NCBI RefSeq assembly: GCF_007655135.1
Contig: NC_045131.1
Coordinates: forward strand, 15,174,001-15,238,000
Source of the DNA: Punica granatum
Lineage: Eukaryota; Streptophyta; Magnoliopsida; Myrtales; Lythraceae
Length of the DNA: 64,000 nt
Direction of reading: 5' to 3'
Shown here: positions 22,894 to 35,200 of the stretch, one piece after another
Numbering within the stretch: the first letter of the stretch is position 1
Layout of the letters: each line of letters opens with the position of its first letter
Notes under the pieces: model-generated
What the model was told of the DNA's origin: nothing
The model's input: the letters and a program-made list of their open reading frames with translations, nothing else
Databases searched by the model: none
Made by a program: the position numbers and the translations under genes

Positions 22894-24275
22894 ATTCGAC
22901 TTTGCTTAGAAAGGACTTGACAAACATGATGTTTATTGTTAAGCTATGAGTGTATGGGTTAGTTTTAAGTTATTCTATTTTGTAACACTGCGGGTTTAAC
23001 AGATTATGACAGAAGTGTGTTTTCGCCCGAAACCTAAACCTAGGGTGTTGCCCTTCCCATTTCCATGTGTTTGATATGTCGAGTGTGTGATTAGTCCAGT
23101 TTTGTGTTTTATGATAGATAAACCCGATCTAATCACTGACTTAGGAAAGTGGGAACACGAAACACCACTGGGGTGCCAAGGTCTCTGCTCATGCCTTATG
23201 AAGGACCGTACAACCTTTCACGGGCCATCCCCGCTTGCATCTCTAGTCCACCTCCCTAAGTGCCTAAATCTATGTTAGAATGACATAAACACTTCAGTCG
23301 AGTAAAGAAGGCTATGCAGATGAGACTTGCGCCCACACAAGCTACCCGTCTTTACCCGTAACTCGAAGTGTTTCGATCATTCTAACCCTAGGGTTGTCGG
23401 TAAATCATAAACTGAGAATCATGCCCTTGAGAGTTAAGACGGAGAAATTGTTTTGAACAAACGAGACTCATGATGCAAACCACCTTAGCCGGTAACCAAT
23501 GTCGATTGATTCCCTGGATTCACCAGGGTCATATGTGGACCCTAAGGGAGTCGTAAGACCAATCGGTCTGCTCGGAAGTGGTCTGGGAATTCGAATTTGC
23601 TTAGAAAGGACTTGACAAACATGATGTTTATTGTTAAGCTATGAGTGTATGGGTTAGTTTAAAGTTATTCTATTTTGTAAAACTGCGGGTTTAACAGATT
23701 ATGACAGAAGTGTGTTTTCGCCCGAAACCTAAAACCTAGGGTGTTGCCCTTCCCATTTCCATGTGTTTGATATGTTGAGTGTGTGATTAGTCCAGTTTTG
23801 TGTTTTATGATAGATAAACCCGATCTAATCACTGACTTAGGAAAGTGGGAACGCGAAACACCACTGGGGTGCCAAGGTCTCTGCTCATGCCTTATGAAGG
23901 ACCGTACAACCTTTCACGGGCCATCCCCGCTTGCATCTCTAGTCCACCTCCCTAAGTGCCTAAATCTATGTTAGAATGACATAAACACTTCAGTCGAGTA
24001 AAGAAGGCTATGCAGATGAGACTTGCGCCCACACAAGCTACCCGTCTTTACCCGTAACTCGGGTGTTTCGATCATTCTAACCCTAGGGTTGTCGGTAAAT
24101 CATAAACTGAGAATCATGCCCTTGAGAGTTAAGACGGAGGTATTGTTTTGAACAAACGAGACTCATGATGCAGACCACCTTAGCCAGTAACCAATGTCGA
24201 CTAATTCCCCGGATTCACCAGGGTAGGGAGCCGTAAGACCGGTCGGTCTACTCGGAAGTGGTCTGGAAAGAACTC
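22894..24275. repeat. 695-bp direct duplication inside LTR D
   Basis: Unit 1 starts at 22894 and unit 2 at 23589, with the offset 695 bases constant at several landmarks (for example GTTAAGACGGAG at 23433 and 24128). The units are almost identical over most of their length, so the duplication is recent relative to the LTR. Identical 63-codon frames in both units (23087 and 23783) are by-products. Confidence 0.85.
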
Positions 24276-25310
24276 CTGTATTTGAACTTGAGTCGCCTCA
24301 AATCGGGCCTAAACTCGAGTCAGGACGCGTGAGTCCTTCCTAGATATCCATGCTACACGGACCACGCGTCTTGGTATTTATATAAATTATTGGTTTGGAA
24401 AATGGCATGATTATCGATTCCTGATTTATCGACTCGATTATAAATTATTCACCAGTTCGTGCAATTCATTTAAAATTCGAGTAGATTAATTAGCCGATTG
24501 GATTGTCTCAATTACTACATGTGTGGAATCAATTAAATTAACTGAATCGCCGGGAGCTTTTGTTTGCAGGTTTTGAGCCGTCAAGCTGGCCAGTGATGGA
24601 TTGTTCAATGAGAGCTCTAACTCTCGACTGTTTTGAAATTAGATCCGATTTTAAACTTACCATACGTGACTAAACTAGTTCTATATAGAATCACGACCCT
24701 TGACCGATTTTAGGTAGAATCGCGATTCTGACAACCTTGCTTAAGACGGAGAAATTGTTTTGCAAAAATGAGACTCGTGATGTGGACCACCTTGTCCGGT
24801 AGCCAGTGTCGATCGATTCCATAGATTCACCAAGGTCATATATGGACCCTAAGGGATTCGTAAGACCGGTCGGTTTTCCCATAAGTGGTATAGGAAGAAC
24901 TCCCGTATTTTGACTTGAGCCGCCCCAAATCGGGCCCAGACTCGAGTTAGGACGCACGATTCCTTCCTAGATATCCATGCTACATGAACCACGCATCTTG
25001 GTATTTGTAGAAATTTTTGGTTTGAAAAAGGGCATGATTATCGGTTCGTGATTTATCGACTCGATTATAAATTATTCACTAGTTCATACAATTCATTTAA
25101 AAGTCGAGCAAATTAATTTGCTGATTGGATCATCCCAATTACTACATGTGTGGAATCAATTAAATTAAGTGAATCGCCGGGTGCTTTTGTTTGCGGGTTT
25201 CGAGCCGGCTATTGATGGACCGTTCAATGAAAGCTCTAATTCTCGACTGTTTCAAAATCAGATCCAATTTTAAACTGACTTTACATGACTAAATTGGTTC
25301 ATGTGAGGTC
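24128..25310. repeat. 612-bp diverged duplication inside LTR D
   Basis: TTAAGACGGAG...TTGTTTTG recurs at 24129 and 24741 and is followed in both by the same order (TCACCA, GGTCGGT, AAGAACTCC, CCTTCCTAGATATCCATGCT, TTATCGACTCGATTATAAAT, TGTGTGGAATCAATTAAATT). Divergence is clearly greater than in the 695-bp pair, so this one is older. Confidence 0.75.
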
Positions 25311-27034
25311 TTCATTAAAAATGCATACAAACATTCCAAGACACACGAACATGGGCATACCAAATCACATTGGCATTTAATTCACCAATTTTAGCTCAAG
25401 TGATCAATTGTGCCGGTTTTGGTATATTTAGTCGATTTTATTCCTTAAGACCGAGTGAGCATGAGATTAGTTCGTGTGAGTTCATTTTCGTTTCACACAA
25501 CCCATTTAAGCCCGATTCATTTAAGATCAAATTCGTGACGAAGTTGGTTTGTCATTACACGTCCCGATTTTTGAAGAGTCGAGTTTAATTAACAAATTGG
25601 TTCGTCCTTTCTTAGTCAGAACATGCATTTCACATCATTATAATTCATACAAGTATCGAATTAACCACACGATGGAGTCCTAGACATGCCACTAAGCCTG
25701 GGTATTATACTTCTCTTGAACCAGAGAAGTTTTGAAAATCCCTCGAACCAAACCGTTTATGGGCTATCTAGGGAGACCACAGTGGCGATGACTACCGTGA
25801 CGACAATAAACAGTCACCGGGAGGGCAGCATATGTCATAACAACCTGCAAAAGAAGAGGAAAAGAACAGCGGCACCTCAATGAAGAACGGATAATGACAA
25901 CTCAAGCAACGTCCAGGATCTTGGAGTGGCTCGGGAAGAACTTCAGCAGCAGCACCAGAACTCCAAGGATTGAGGAAAGGTGACAACAACTGCAGGAACT
26001 CGATAGAGGGACCTAAGGAAGGCTATGACAGCATGAGGATGAGGAGAGGTCATCAGGGGAAAAGAATGTTGGGAAAGCTGAGAGAGGCTCGGTGAGGAAG
26101 AGAGGGAAATGATAGGGAGCTGGTCGAGAGATGAAGAAAAGAAAAATGATAGAAAAGCTGGCCGTTGTTGATGAGAGGCTGAAGACAAAGAGATGGAGCT
26201 GAGCTGAGGTGGTCAAATGATATGAAACTAAAAGGGAAGGAGATAACTGTTGTGCGGACACGAATTTCATCTCGTCGAGACCCGCATACGTGCGTTGTCG
26301 CACGGCTTGGTAGTGTCCACCTTCCTGTGGGGACGCGTGACAAACACGAGTGAAAAGGAGTCGCCACTTGCCATTTTACGACCCGAAAATCGAGGGCCGA
26401 CAAGTTATCTAGGCCTAGGGGTATGGGGTACACCTAGTTGCTAAGGCATTGGTCTTGCGAAACCGAAAATTTCGGATTTGGTGGTTTCATTACGTGCGGG
26501 CCTATATTCCTCACGTCCTTTCGGTACTCTGTTTGTCTAAAATTTGTCGTTTTATTTCATTTACCGCGTGAGATAGGTTGCAGACTCCTCACCCGTTTTG
26601 ACACCGTAACTTCGATGAAACACTCAGACCGTCTGCTCATTGACCGAGGTCCTTACATTGACTGAATGAAAATACAGAAAACGTCCCTACAATGTACTCT
26701 CAAATAAATACAAAATACAGACGCGATACAGTATATGGACCCGGTCAGTTTGCATTGGGCCAAATATTTCACTCGTGCTCACCGCGTGATTTTTGAATGT
26801 CCGAAACCAAAATTAAGGCAATACGGACTCAAAGAGCTGGGGGTCGGGTCCAACCGAACTGACAAATAACAGAAGAGTCGTTTGACTCTCGCGATAGCCA
26901 TTGGATCGGTCGAGCTCCCGAGTCATGTCCAGCCACGACTTACCCACTCGATCCGAGTCGTCTTCCACATAGACATTACTAGGAGTAAAGCAGTAAGTCG
27001 AGGCAAGGCCCGATTTCGCACTCGGGTTGAGCGC

Positions 27035-27486
27035 TGATGCGGCAGAAGACCTGGCAAGTCGATACCTAGAAAAAAAATAGGTTATGACGGCCCTATTTTG
27101 AAGGAAATGGCATCCGGAACAAAACTCACGGCTTTGCAGTGATTTTTCGATATTTAAAGTAAATTCCATCGTTTAGGACCTCAAACAAGCAATTTATGTT
27201 AATTAGGGTGTTTTTGCAATTTTTGGAAATTTTAGTTCTTTTTATGCAATTTAGGTTTATTAATACCCTATTTAAGCTTTCTGTAAGCCCTAGGGCAGGG
27301 GGAGTTGTCTTTTCAGATTATCAATAAAATTCAGAGCTTTCTTGCTTTGTCCAATCTCGGATCGATTCGAGTTTGATACCTATTTTCTGTTATTCGTAGA
27401 ATCAACAGGTATAGAAGGTCTTAGTTCCGATATTCGTACGCGAATCAACGGGTCTGTAACGGTTACTCGCATTGTACGCTGCGTCA
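27035..27486 (+). repeat. 5' LTR of element B (452 bp)
   Basis: TGATGCGGCAG...CTGCGTCA. It contains CCCTATTTAAGC as a possible TATA element and AATAAA in ATCAATAAAATTCAGAG. Confidence 0.93.
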
Positions 27487-27488
27487 GT

Positions 27489-27500
27489 TGGTATCAGAGC
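27489..27500 (+). promoter_or_regulatory. Primer-binding site of element B (tRNA-iMet type)
   Basis: TGGTATCAGAGC two bases after the 5' LTR, the standard complement of plant initiator tRNA-Met 3' end. Confidence 0.92.
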
Positions 27501-27522
27501 TGCGTTCGTTCTTGGATCAACG

Positions 27523-28542
27523 ATGCCGCCCAAGAGGAGGGATCATGTGGAAGATGTTCATGACCATGAAAATCTGCGACATCTGGAGCAGATGATGGAT
27601 CAAAGGGATTAGAGGATGGAACAAAGAATGGATCGTATGATGGAGCAGCTAACACAGTAGATGGTTGCACTTATGGAGAATCAGAATCGGAGAAACCCTA
27701 ATTCGAATTCTGGCCTTGATCGAGAGGAAACTGAAGCGGAGTCGGAAAGGGAGAATTTTTTCGCTGATGTTCCACGAAGACAACAAAGGGGCCCAATCGA
27801 GGAAGACAGGCAGCGATGGGAGACGGGCATTCGGACCGATATTCCCGAATTCCAAGGGGGTTTGCAGCCAGAAGAGTTTCTAAATTGGCTGGCAACGGTA
27901 GAAGAGGTTTTGGAGTTCAAGGGGGTACCTGAGACCAAGCGGGTACAGCTTGTAGCGACTCGGTTGCGTGGTAGGGCGTCGGCGTGGTGGCAGAAGGTGA
28001 AGCTTACCCGTAGTAGGATGGGCAAACCGAAGATCACGTCATGGGAAAAGATGAAGAAAAAGATGAGGGCTACCTTTTTGTCCTATAATTTTCAGAGGAT
28101 CATGTACCAACGCTTGCAGAACTTGAGGCAGGGCAGTAGGTCGGTGGATGATTACACCAATGAGTTCTACCAGTTGGTTGCTCGTAACGAGCTTCAGGAA
28201 ACCGAGGATCAGCTGGTGGCGAGATATATTGGCGGGCTGAGAGTGCAGCTACAGGACACGGTTAATTTGTTCGACCTTGTTAACGTGTCTTCCGCCCATC
28301 AGAGGGCCCTGATTATTGAAAGACAGCAGAAGCGAGTGAGCAGCGGGGCATTCGGTGGAGGTGTTGCCGTTGCAGGAACTGATGAGGCCGTCCGAGCTGG
28401 CGGTAGTAGTGATGTTCCTGGACGTCCGATGAGGCCTGCCAACATTGGGCCGAGCAGTAGCGGGGCGAAGTGCTTCAAGTGTGGAGAGCCCGGGCATTGG
28501 CAATCTGAGTGCAGAAAAGGGGAAAAGGGCGATGTTTATTAA
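27523..28542 (+). pseudogene. gag of element B
   Basis: The likely start is ATG 27523 (MPPKRRDHVEDVHDH), just downstream of the primer-binding site. Two in-frame TAG codons follow (27610-27612 and 27658-27660), so only the frame from ATG 27661 is open. It shows the retrotransposon Gag core (EFLNWLATVEEVLEFKGVPE, VKLVATRLRGRASAWWQ-like, SVDDYTNEFYQLVARN) and, at its C-terminus, one CCHC zinc knuckle CFKCGEPGHWQSEC that binds RNA in the particle. The frame ends at TAA 28540-28542 and overlaps the protease frame by about 100 bases. Confidence 0.9.
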
Positions 28543-29270
28543 AGAGGAATTGTCTGATGACGCAGTTTATGTAGCTGGAGGCGATGAAGAGGTTGCGTTT
28601 GACGAGGAGGAAGAAATTGTGATTGGAGATAGAGTGCCCAATCTGGTGGTGAGAAGGTCTTGTATGACCCCGAGAGCTGCGGACGAAGACTGGCTGCGTA
28701 ACAACATCTTCCAGTCCACCTGTACCATCGGGAATAAAGTCTGTCGTTTCATGATAGACTCGGGCAACTGCGAGAACGTCGTATCTGCTGAGGCCGTGCA
28801 GAAGTTGAGCCTGCAAAGTGAGCCACATCCCAAACCGTATAAGCTGGCATGGCTGAAGAAAGGAGGTGAAGTGAGTGTGTTGAAGCGCGCATTGGTTACT
28901 TTCTCTATTGGCCCTCGGTATAGGGACTCTGTGTGGTATGATGTTGTCATGATGGACGCGTGTCACTTGTTGTTGGGAAGGCCCTGGCAGTTTGATAGGA
29001 GCGTGAGCCATGATGGACGGACCAATAAATACAGCTTCACGTATAAGGGATTAAAGATTGTGCTGGTACCAAACAGAGGGAGGGACGCTATTGAGCCCGA
29101 ACTTGCGAATCCGGTTACCGCAACCAACTTGCTGTCCCTTGCCTGATTTCAGGAGGAGTTGCATGATGCAGAGTATATGTTTGCTCTCGTGGGCAGGGAG
29201 GTTGTGGAGGAGGGTCTTACGTCTTGTGAGTCCTTACCGATCTTGAAAGAATTTCAGGATGTCTTTCCTG
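28445..29270 (+). pseudogene. Protease region of element B
   Basis: It lies in a different frame from gag, overlapping it. The aspartic protease motif is FMIDSGNCENVVS with the usual later LLLGRPWQFD. A TGA at 29144-29146 interrupts the linker before reverse transcriptase. The frame then continues ([24 protein letters not shown]) until a frameshift near 29275 moves the reading into the pol frame. Confidence 0.85.
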
Positions 29271-29274
29271 AGGA

Positions 29275-31911
29275 GCTGCTTTGCGGGACATCCAGCACCA
29301 TATCGACTTGCAGCCTGGTGCGGCCCTTCCGAATAGACCACACTACAGGATGAGCCCAGCTGAACATGAAGAGTTAAGGAGACAGGTGGAGGAGCTGATA
29401 TCGAAAGGGTTTATTCGGGAGAGTATGAGCCCGTGTGCTGTCCCGGCACTTCTAGTGCCTAAGAAGGATGGATCATGGCGTATGTGTGTAGACAGTCGAG
29501 CCATCAATAAGATAACGATCAAGTATCGTTTTCCCATTCCTCGCTTGGATGATTTGCTTGACCAGCTGAGTGGTGCTAGGATTTTTACAAAGCTGGACTT
29601 GAAGAGCGGATATCACCAGATTCGGATTCGTCTTGGAGATGAATGGAAGACCGCATTCAAGACTAGGGAGGGGTTATATGAATGGCTGGTAATGCCGTTT
29701 GGGCTTCCGAATGCACCGAGTACGTTCATGAGAGTGATGAACCAGATTCTGCGGCCTTTCATTGGTTGGTGTGTGGTTGTGTATTTTGATGACATCTTGA
29801 TCTACAGCGCCGACCCCGAGCAACACTTGGCCCACTTGCGTGAAGTCCTCTCTGTTCTTCGACGCGAGAAACTATATGCGGTGTTGAAGAAATGTGTTTT
29901 TATGAGGTCAGAAGTTCTTTTTCTTGGTTATGTTGTTGCTGCTGATGGTTTGAGGGTTGACTCATCTAAGGTCGAGGCAGTCAGGCAGTGGCCTAGACCA
30001 ACGAGCATTACTGAAGTCAGGAGTTTCCATGGGTTAGCCTCCTTCTACAAGCGGTTTATTCCTCATTTCAGCAGTATTATGGCTCCCTTAACTGACTGCA
30101 TGAAGGGAGGCAAATTCTAGTGGACTGAGGGGGTAGAAACGGCATTCCAGAATATTAAGGAGCGTTTGACGACCGCCCCGATTCTTGTCCTGTCAGATTT
30201 TCAGTAGTCCTTTGAGTTGCATTTTGATGCATCGAAGGTGGGGATTGGAGCAGTCTTGAGCCAAAACAGCAGGCCAATTGCTTTCTTCAGCGAGAAGCTA
30301 ATAGGGGCGAAAGTGAGATACAACACCTACGACGTGGAATTCTATGCGGTAGTGCAGGCGATTAAGCATTGGCGACATTACCTTTTCCACAAGGAGTTCA
30401 TTTTGTATACCGACCACGAGGCCCTGAAGCACCTCCATAGCCAAGATAAGGTGTCAGCTTGTCATGCATCATGGGTGGCTTACCTGGAGCATTTTACTTT
30501 CGTGGTAAAGCACAAGAGCGGAGTCACTAATCGCGTTGCAGATGCTCTTAGTCGGAGGCGTAACATTCTGAACAGGATGACGGTTGAGGTACCTGGTTTT
30601 AGTTCTTTTGCTGAGTTGCTTGAAGTTGATCCCTATTTTTTTGTGACGCTAGCTAAAGTTCGGGCTAGAGAAAGAACAGAATACGTGTTGCAGGATGGTT
30701 TTCTTTTCAGGGGAAATCAGCTCTGTATTCCTGATTGTAGTTTGCGAACCCACATTATTCAACAACTACACGGCGAGGGCCATGTGGGAAGAGACAGGAC
30801 ATTGCAGCTGGTCCAGTCATCGTATTTCTGGCCTACAATTCGTAAAGAAGTGAAGAAGTACGTGCAGCGCTGTAAGGTTTGTCAAGTGTCCAAGGGTACA
30901 GCAATTAACGCGGGGTTGTACATGCCCCTGCCGATTCCCTCGCAGCCATGGGTGAATATCAATATGGATTTCGTCCTCGGCCTGCCCCGTACCCAAAGAG
31001 GAAATGATTCTATATATGTGGTCGTAGACAGGTTCTCCAAGATGGCACATTTTATTCCGTGCAAGAAGACCACTGATGCTGTGCAAGTTGCTCAGTTGTA
31101 TTTTCGGGAGGTATACCATCTGCATGGTCTGCCAGTCTCTATTGTGTCTGATAGGGACACCCGCTTCTTGAGTTATTTTTGGCGAAGCCTTTGAAAGATG
31201 GTGAACACCCAGTTGAACTTCAATACGGCGTATCACCCGCAGACAGATAGACAAACAGAAGTGGTTAACAGGTCCTTGGGCAATCTGTTGAGAGGTTTAG
31301 TAGGGGCGCACGTGAAGAGCTGGGATCAGAAGTTAAGTCCGGCGGAGTTCGCGCACAACCATGCTGTTAATCGCAGCACTGGTTTCAGTCCATTCCAAGT
31401 GGTATATTCTGTTACTCCTCAGGGTCCCCTTGATCTATTACCCGTGCCGGATAAGACCAGGGTTCATGGTAAGGCGGCTGACTTCGTTCACGGGCTGCAA
31501 GAGATTCATGAAGTTGTGCAGAATAATTTGAAGAATTCTGCCATGAAATACAAGGCTATTGCTGATCGAAGGAAAATGCACGTGGAGTTTGAAGTTGGCG
31601 ATTTTGTTTGGATTGTCCTTACGAAGGATCGATTTTATATTAGTGACTACCACAAGCTCGCTGCTAGAAAGATTGGTCCTGTGGAGATCGTTGAGAAGAT
31701 CAATTCGAACGCCTATCGGCTTAAACTTCCCAGCCACATTCGTACTGCCGATGTGTTTAATGTTGAGCACCTGATTCCTTACACAGGTGATAGCTCGAAC
31801 GATAACGATTCGAGGACGAATTCTCTCCACCCAGGGGAGAATGATGCGACAGAAAACCTGGCAAGTCAGTACCTAGAAAAAATAGATTATGACGGCCCTA
31901 TTTTGAAGTAA
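29275..31911 (+). pseudogene. Reverse transcriptase, RNase H and integrase of element B
   Basis: A single frame carries RT ([20 protein letters not shown], then [15 protein letters not shown] and the catalytic YFDDILIYS), RNase H (LHFDASKVGIGAVLSQ, LYTDHEAL), and integrase with an HHCC finger (HGEGHVGRD, CKVCQVSKG). The integrase core shows NINMDFVLG, SIVSDRDTRF and NTAYHPQTDRQTEVVN. Three in-frame stops break it: TAG 30118 and TAG 30205 (each where CAG is expected) and TGA 31192 (where TGG is expected). The C-terminal segment HIRTADVFNVEHLIPY continues 70 bases into the 3' LTR before its stop at 31911. It is not functional as is. Confidence 0.92.
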
Positions 31912-32290
31912 ATGGCCTCCGGAGCAAAACTCACGGCGTTGCCGTGATTTTTCGATATTTAAGGTAAATTCCATTGTTTAGGGCCTCAAACAGGCAATTT
32001 ATGTTAATTAGGGTGTTTTGCAATTTTTGAAAAGTTTAGTTCTTTTTATGCAATTTAGATTTATTAATACCCTATTTAAGCTTTTTGTAAGTCTTAAGGC
32101 AGGGGGAGTCGTCTTTTCATATTATCAATAAAATTCAGAGCTTTCTTGCTTTGTCCAATCTCTGATCGATTCGAGTTTGATACTTATTTCCTGGTATTCG
32201 TATAATCAACAGGTATAGAAGGTCTTAGTTCCGGTATTCGTACGCGAATCAACAGGTCTGTGACGGTTACTCGCATTGTACGCTGCGTCA
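31842..32290 (+). repeat. 3' LTR of element B (449 bp)
   Basis: TGATGCGACAG...CTGCGTCA, preceded by the purine tract CCAGGGGAGAA and followed by the target duplication AGCGC. Confidence 0.93.
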
Positions 32291-35200
32291 AGCGCACTCG
32301 GTGTGCATGGGGCGTTGGACTCCGTGATCGATGATTTGGGGGCGTTGAACCCCGTGCATGATGTATCCTATGGGTTCGGGCTTGAACCGCGATAAAACAG
32401 ACAAAAATTGATAAAAAAACAAATGAATATAGAAAAATTGTGCATTAAGCGCCGAGTTTACTTGATTAAACCGATTCATGCAAGATTTTAATTAAAAATG
32501 CATTAAAACATTCCAAAACACATGAATATAGGCAAAAATGATCACGCTAAAATTTAATTTGCCGGTTTTACATCCGATTGATTAATTAAGTCGGTTTCGG
32601 TGCGTTTAATCGATTTTATTACTTTAAAGCCAAGTGAGTATGAAATTAATTCGTGTGAGTTCATTCTCCCTTTAAACAAACGATTTTTAGCCCAATTCTT
32701 AAAAAATCAAGTTCGTGCTCATATCAATTTTTTTTATTACACATTCTGGCCTTTAAATATTGAGCTTGTATTAATACGGGTTCATGTTTGTTTTTTTGTT
32801 TTTTTTTAATCAAAACAACAACTTCACAATATCATCACGATTGTCGAATTAATCAACAAGTGAAGCCCTAAACATGTCACTAAGTTCAAAATTTTATACC
32901 TCTCCCGAGTTAATTTCGAGGAAATTGCATGAGTTTTGGGAAATCTCTCGAAACAGGGTTGTCCAGGGCTTCATTAGAGCTGTAAGGGACTGCATTGGAA
33001 AAGAAAGTGCTGCAAGTAAACCAAAGAAAAGTAACGTAACCCAATCAGGAAAAAAATAACGAGAAAACCGGGAGAAAGAGCAAGAATATAACGAGAAGCT
33101 GAAAGCTTAGCTTGGGGTACTCGGGAAGAGCAGGAACTCAGCGAACCAGGGAGGTGACGGCAACATGGCAGCTGGAGCAACGACCGAACAACAAACGAAG
33201 CAACAAAGCCGCAATTCGTGAGGCTCGGAGGAGGACCGACAACGCACCAGAAGGTTCGAGCAAGCATTGATGGCACCAACAACAGCACAACATGTTCCCT
33301 GTGTTGGTCGCTGATGAGGATGAGACGGGAAGCTTCTGGTGGCGTGAAGGGCTGAACTGGGGAGTGTTGTTGATGCATCTGTTGACAAGGAGAGAAAGAG
33401 AGAGAGATAGAGTGTGTGTGTGTGTGTGGCTGGTCTCCTGTGTGTTGTTTCCGTGAAGGGGAACAAGAAGCAATTGGGCAAGTGGATGAATATGGTTACG
33501 GTTGGTGTGCGCTGTGTAAGGGAAAGGAGAGAATAGAAAGGGGTCGTGAATGTTGCCCCCCTATCTATTTTGCGTCCAAGATGAGGAAGGAGCATAGGTG
33601 ACTGAACGGTGATGGTAATGGTGTTGCCATGGTGGACTGCGCTCGGGCGGTTTAATGCAGAGAAGAGAGGGAGATGGTCACGGCTGCTGAAGGAGATCAT
33701 CCCAAGGCAGTTGCCGAGCAAGAAGAACCAGAAAAAAGGAAGATTCATGGCGATGGTTTGGTTGCTGCTGATAAACCAGAGCCGAGGGAAGATGATGGAA
33801 TCGGTGAAGATAAGTGAGAAGTGTGTCTGTCATTGCTGGTTCCATCGAGAGAGGAAGTTCATAGGGAGTAGGGGCCTGGTCTGTCCATTCTGTTTTTTTC
33901 TTTGCAGGGAGAAGGTGAAGGAAAGCAGAAGAAGACAGAGTTGTTGGTGGGGGATAACAAGCTACAGCAGAGGGAAAAGGTGGCGTGAGGAAGAGAGGAA
34001 AGTGTGGTGTATACTCCACCTTGCTCAGCCAAAGCAGTTGGTGCAGGGCTGACCAGCGGTCAATTCGAAATTTTTCCGAACGTCTCATCAGCCTTTTGGT
34101 CTCTCTGATATTTTTTCTTGATCCCTACATGAGTTCTGTACATCCTCGTAAAATTTGAAGATCATTCGACCTCGAGAAGTACCCGAAACAATTTTTCTTC
34201 CATAGCTTGCCTAAACCGGGAGATTTGATCCTAATCTGTGAGAAAATATTCGATTATGTACTAATCTAGCCAAAAACATATCCCTTTTTTTCTGAATCTT
34301 CAGTGAATTAGGAATCCAATGACGTTGGCCAAGTTTGAAAATACGAAGAATTGAATTTTTTATGGATTTTCTCCCTCAATTGGCAGAGTCTGTCCCGGTT
34401 TAGCAGTTTCGGGCATGGTGCGCTCAAAAACTCATAACTCTCTCTCCGTATTGAATCTTGGGATGGGTGACTCGTCAAATTGAACTTAACTCAATTTTCT
34501 AGGTCAAGCATATGAGAGTTGCCCTTTCAGGTTCAAAATTGATCGTGATATGATGCGTTGAATCCCATGCTCGAGCTGTTGTATTTACTGTTTAGGCACT
34601 TCAGCTCCCACAAATTTTATCTTTTTGGTCGAATGGGCTCTCGATGTGATTTTTGTGTTGAAATGTCTTCGACTCATCAAACGTTGATCTAAAAATACCA
34701 AACTTGGCTCTGGGATCCACGAAGATAGTCGTACTCACTGAATAAATGATATAGAAATGTGAATTCCTCTTTGTCCACTGCCTTTGGTTTGAATGTTAAT
34801 AATTCGTGTCTCACTCTTCGGGATCAATTGTGTATGTCATAAAATTTCATATGTTGCCCTAGCCATTTTTGTTAGGGTTGTGGAATCATAGTCGGGAGCC
34901 TTGCTGATGTCCTGTCTTGAAGCTGGTGGATCAAAATGGGGAGCTGACAGCTTTCATGGAAATGAATCTGGAAAGAGGAAACTGAGCTGGGGAACATGGT
35001 GATGATGCAGAAATTCAGGTGATCAAGATGGTGAGAAGGAGCTAAGGTAATCAGGTGCGGATGGAGTGAGCAGGATCTGGAAGGCGAGGTAGTTGAGAGG
35101 GAACGGAGGAGTTGTTGATTGAAGTGATGTCTGTTCTGGTCTGTTAGGTAGTGAGGGAGAGAGCAAGAGAGAAAGTGAGCTGGTGGAGAGATGAAGAGCA

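Larger units (their letters stand above)
21641..26250 (-). repeat. Ogre-type LTR D (truncated, enlarged by internal duplications)
   Basis: In minus orientation its 3' end is at 21641 (mirror of TGTGCGGATCCGAATTTCAT). It follows the LTR landmarks of elements A and C: the GGACGAGGGCCGG block, the CGATTTGACATCG block, GGTCGGCTCGCGTTCAGCC, the GCGTTAGACCC lines, and CATGCCACTAAGCC at 25686. After that comes an AG-rich stretch (25720-26240) that stops abruptly where LTR E begins. No primer-binding site adjoins 21641, so this is a solo LTR or the 3' LTR of a lost element. Two nested direct duplications make it longer than its relatives. Confidence 0.78.
27035..32290 (+). mobile_element. Chromovirus-type Ty3-gypsy element B, complete but inactive (5256 bp)
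   Basis: LTRs at 27035-27486 and 31842-32290 start TGATGCG and end GCGTCA. Target duplication AGCGC flanks both ends (27030-27034, 32291-32295). A tRNA-iMet-type primer-binding site follows the 5' LTR, and a purine tract CCAGGGGAGAA precedes the 3' LTR. Domain order is gag, protease, reverse transcriptase, RNase H, integrase, as in Ty3-gypsy. The pol style (VNINMDFVLGLPRTQRGNDS, no classical chromodomain, the frame continuing into the 3' LTR) is closest in my memory to CRM-like chromoviruses. Several nonsense codons make it inactive. The LTRs differ at roughly 30 positions by eye, so it is not a young insertion. Confidence 0.93.

Noticed and set aside
23087..23974. Two identical 63-codon frames
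   Set aside because: Products of the 695-bp duplication inside LTR D; no domain and not conserved in LTR E.
26013..26433. Overlapping minus frames of 96 and 126 codons
   Set aside because: Span the junction of LTRs D and E and are low-complexity; no family signature.
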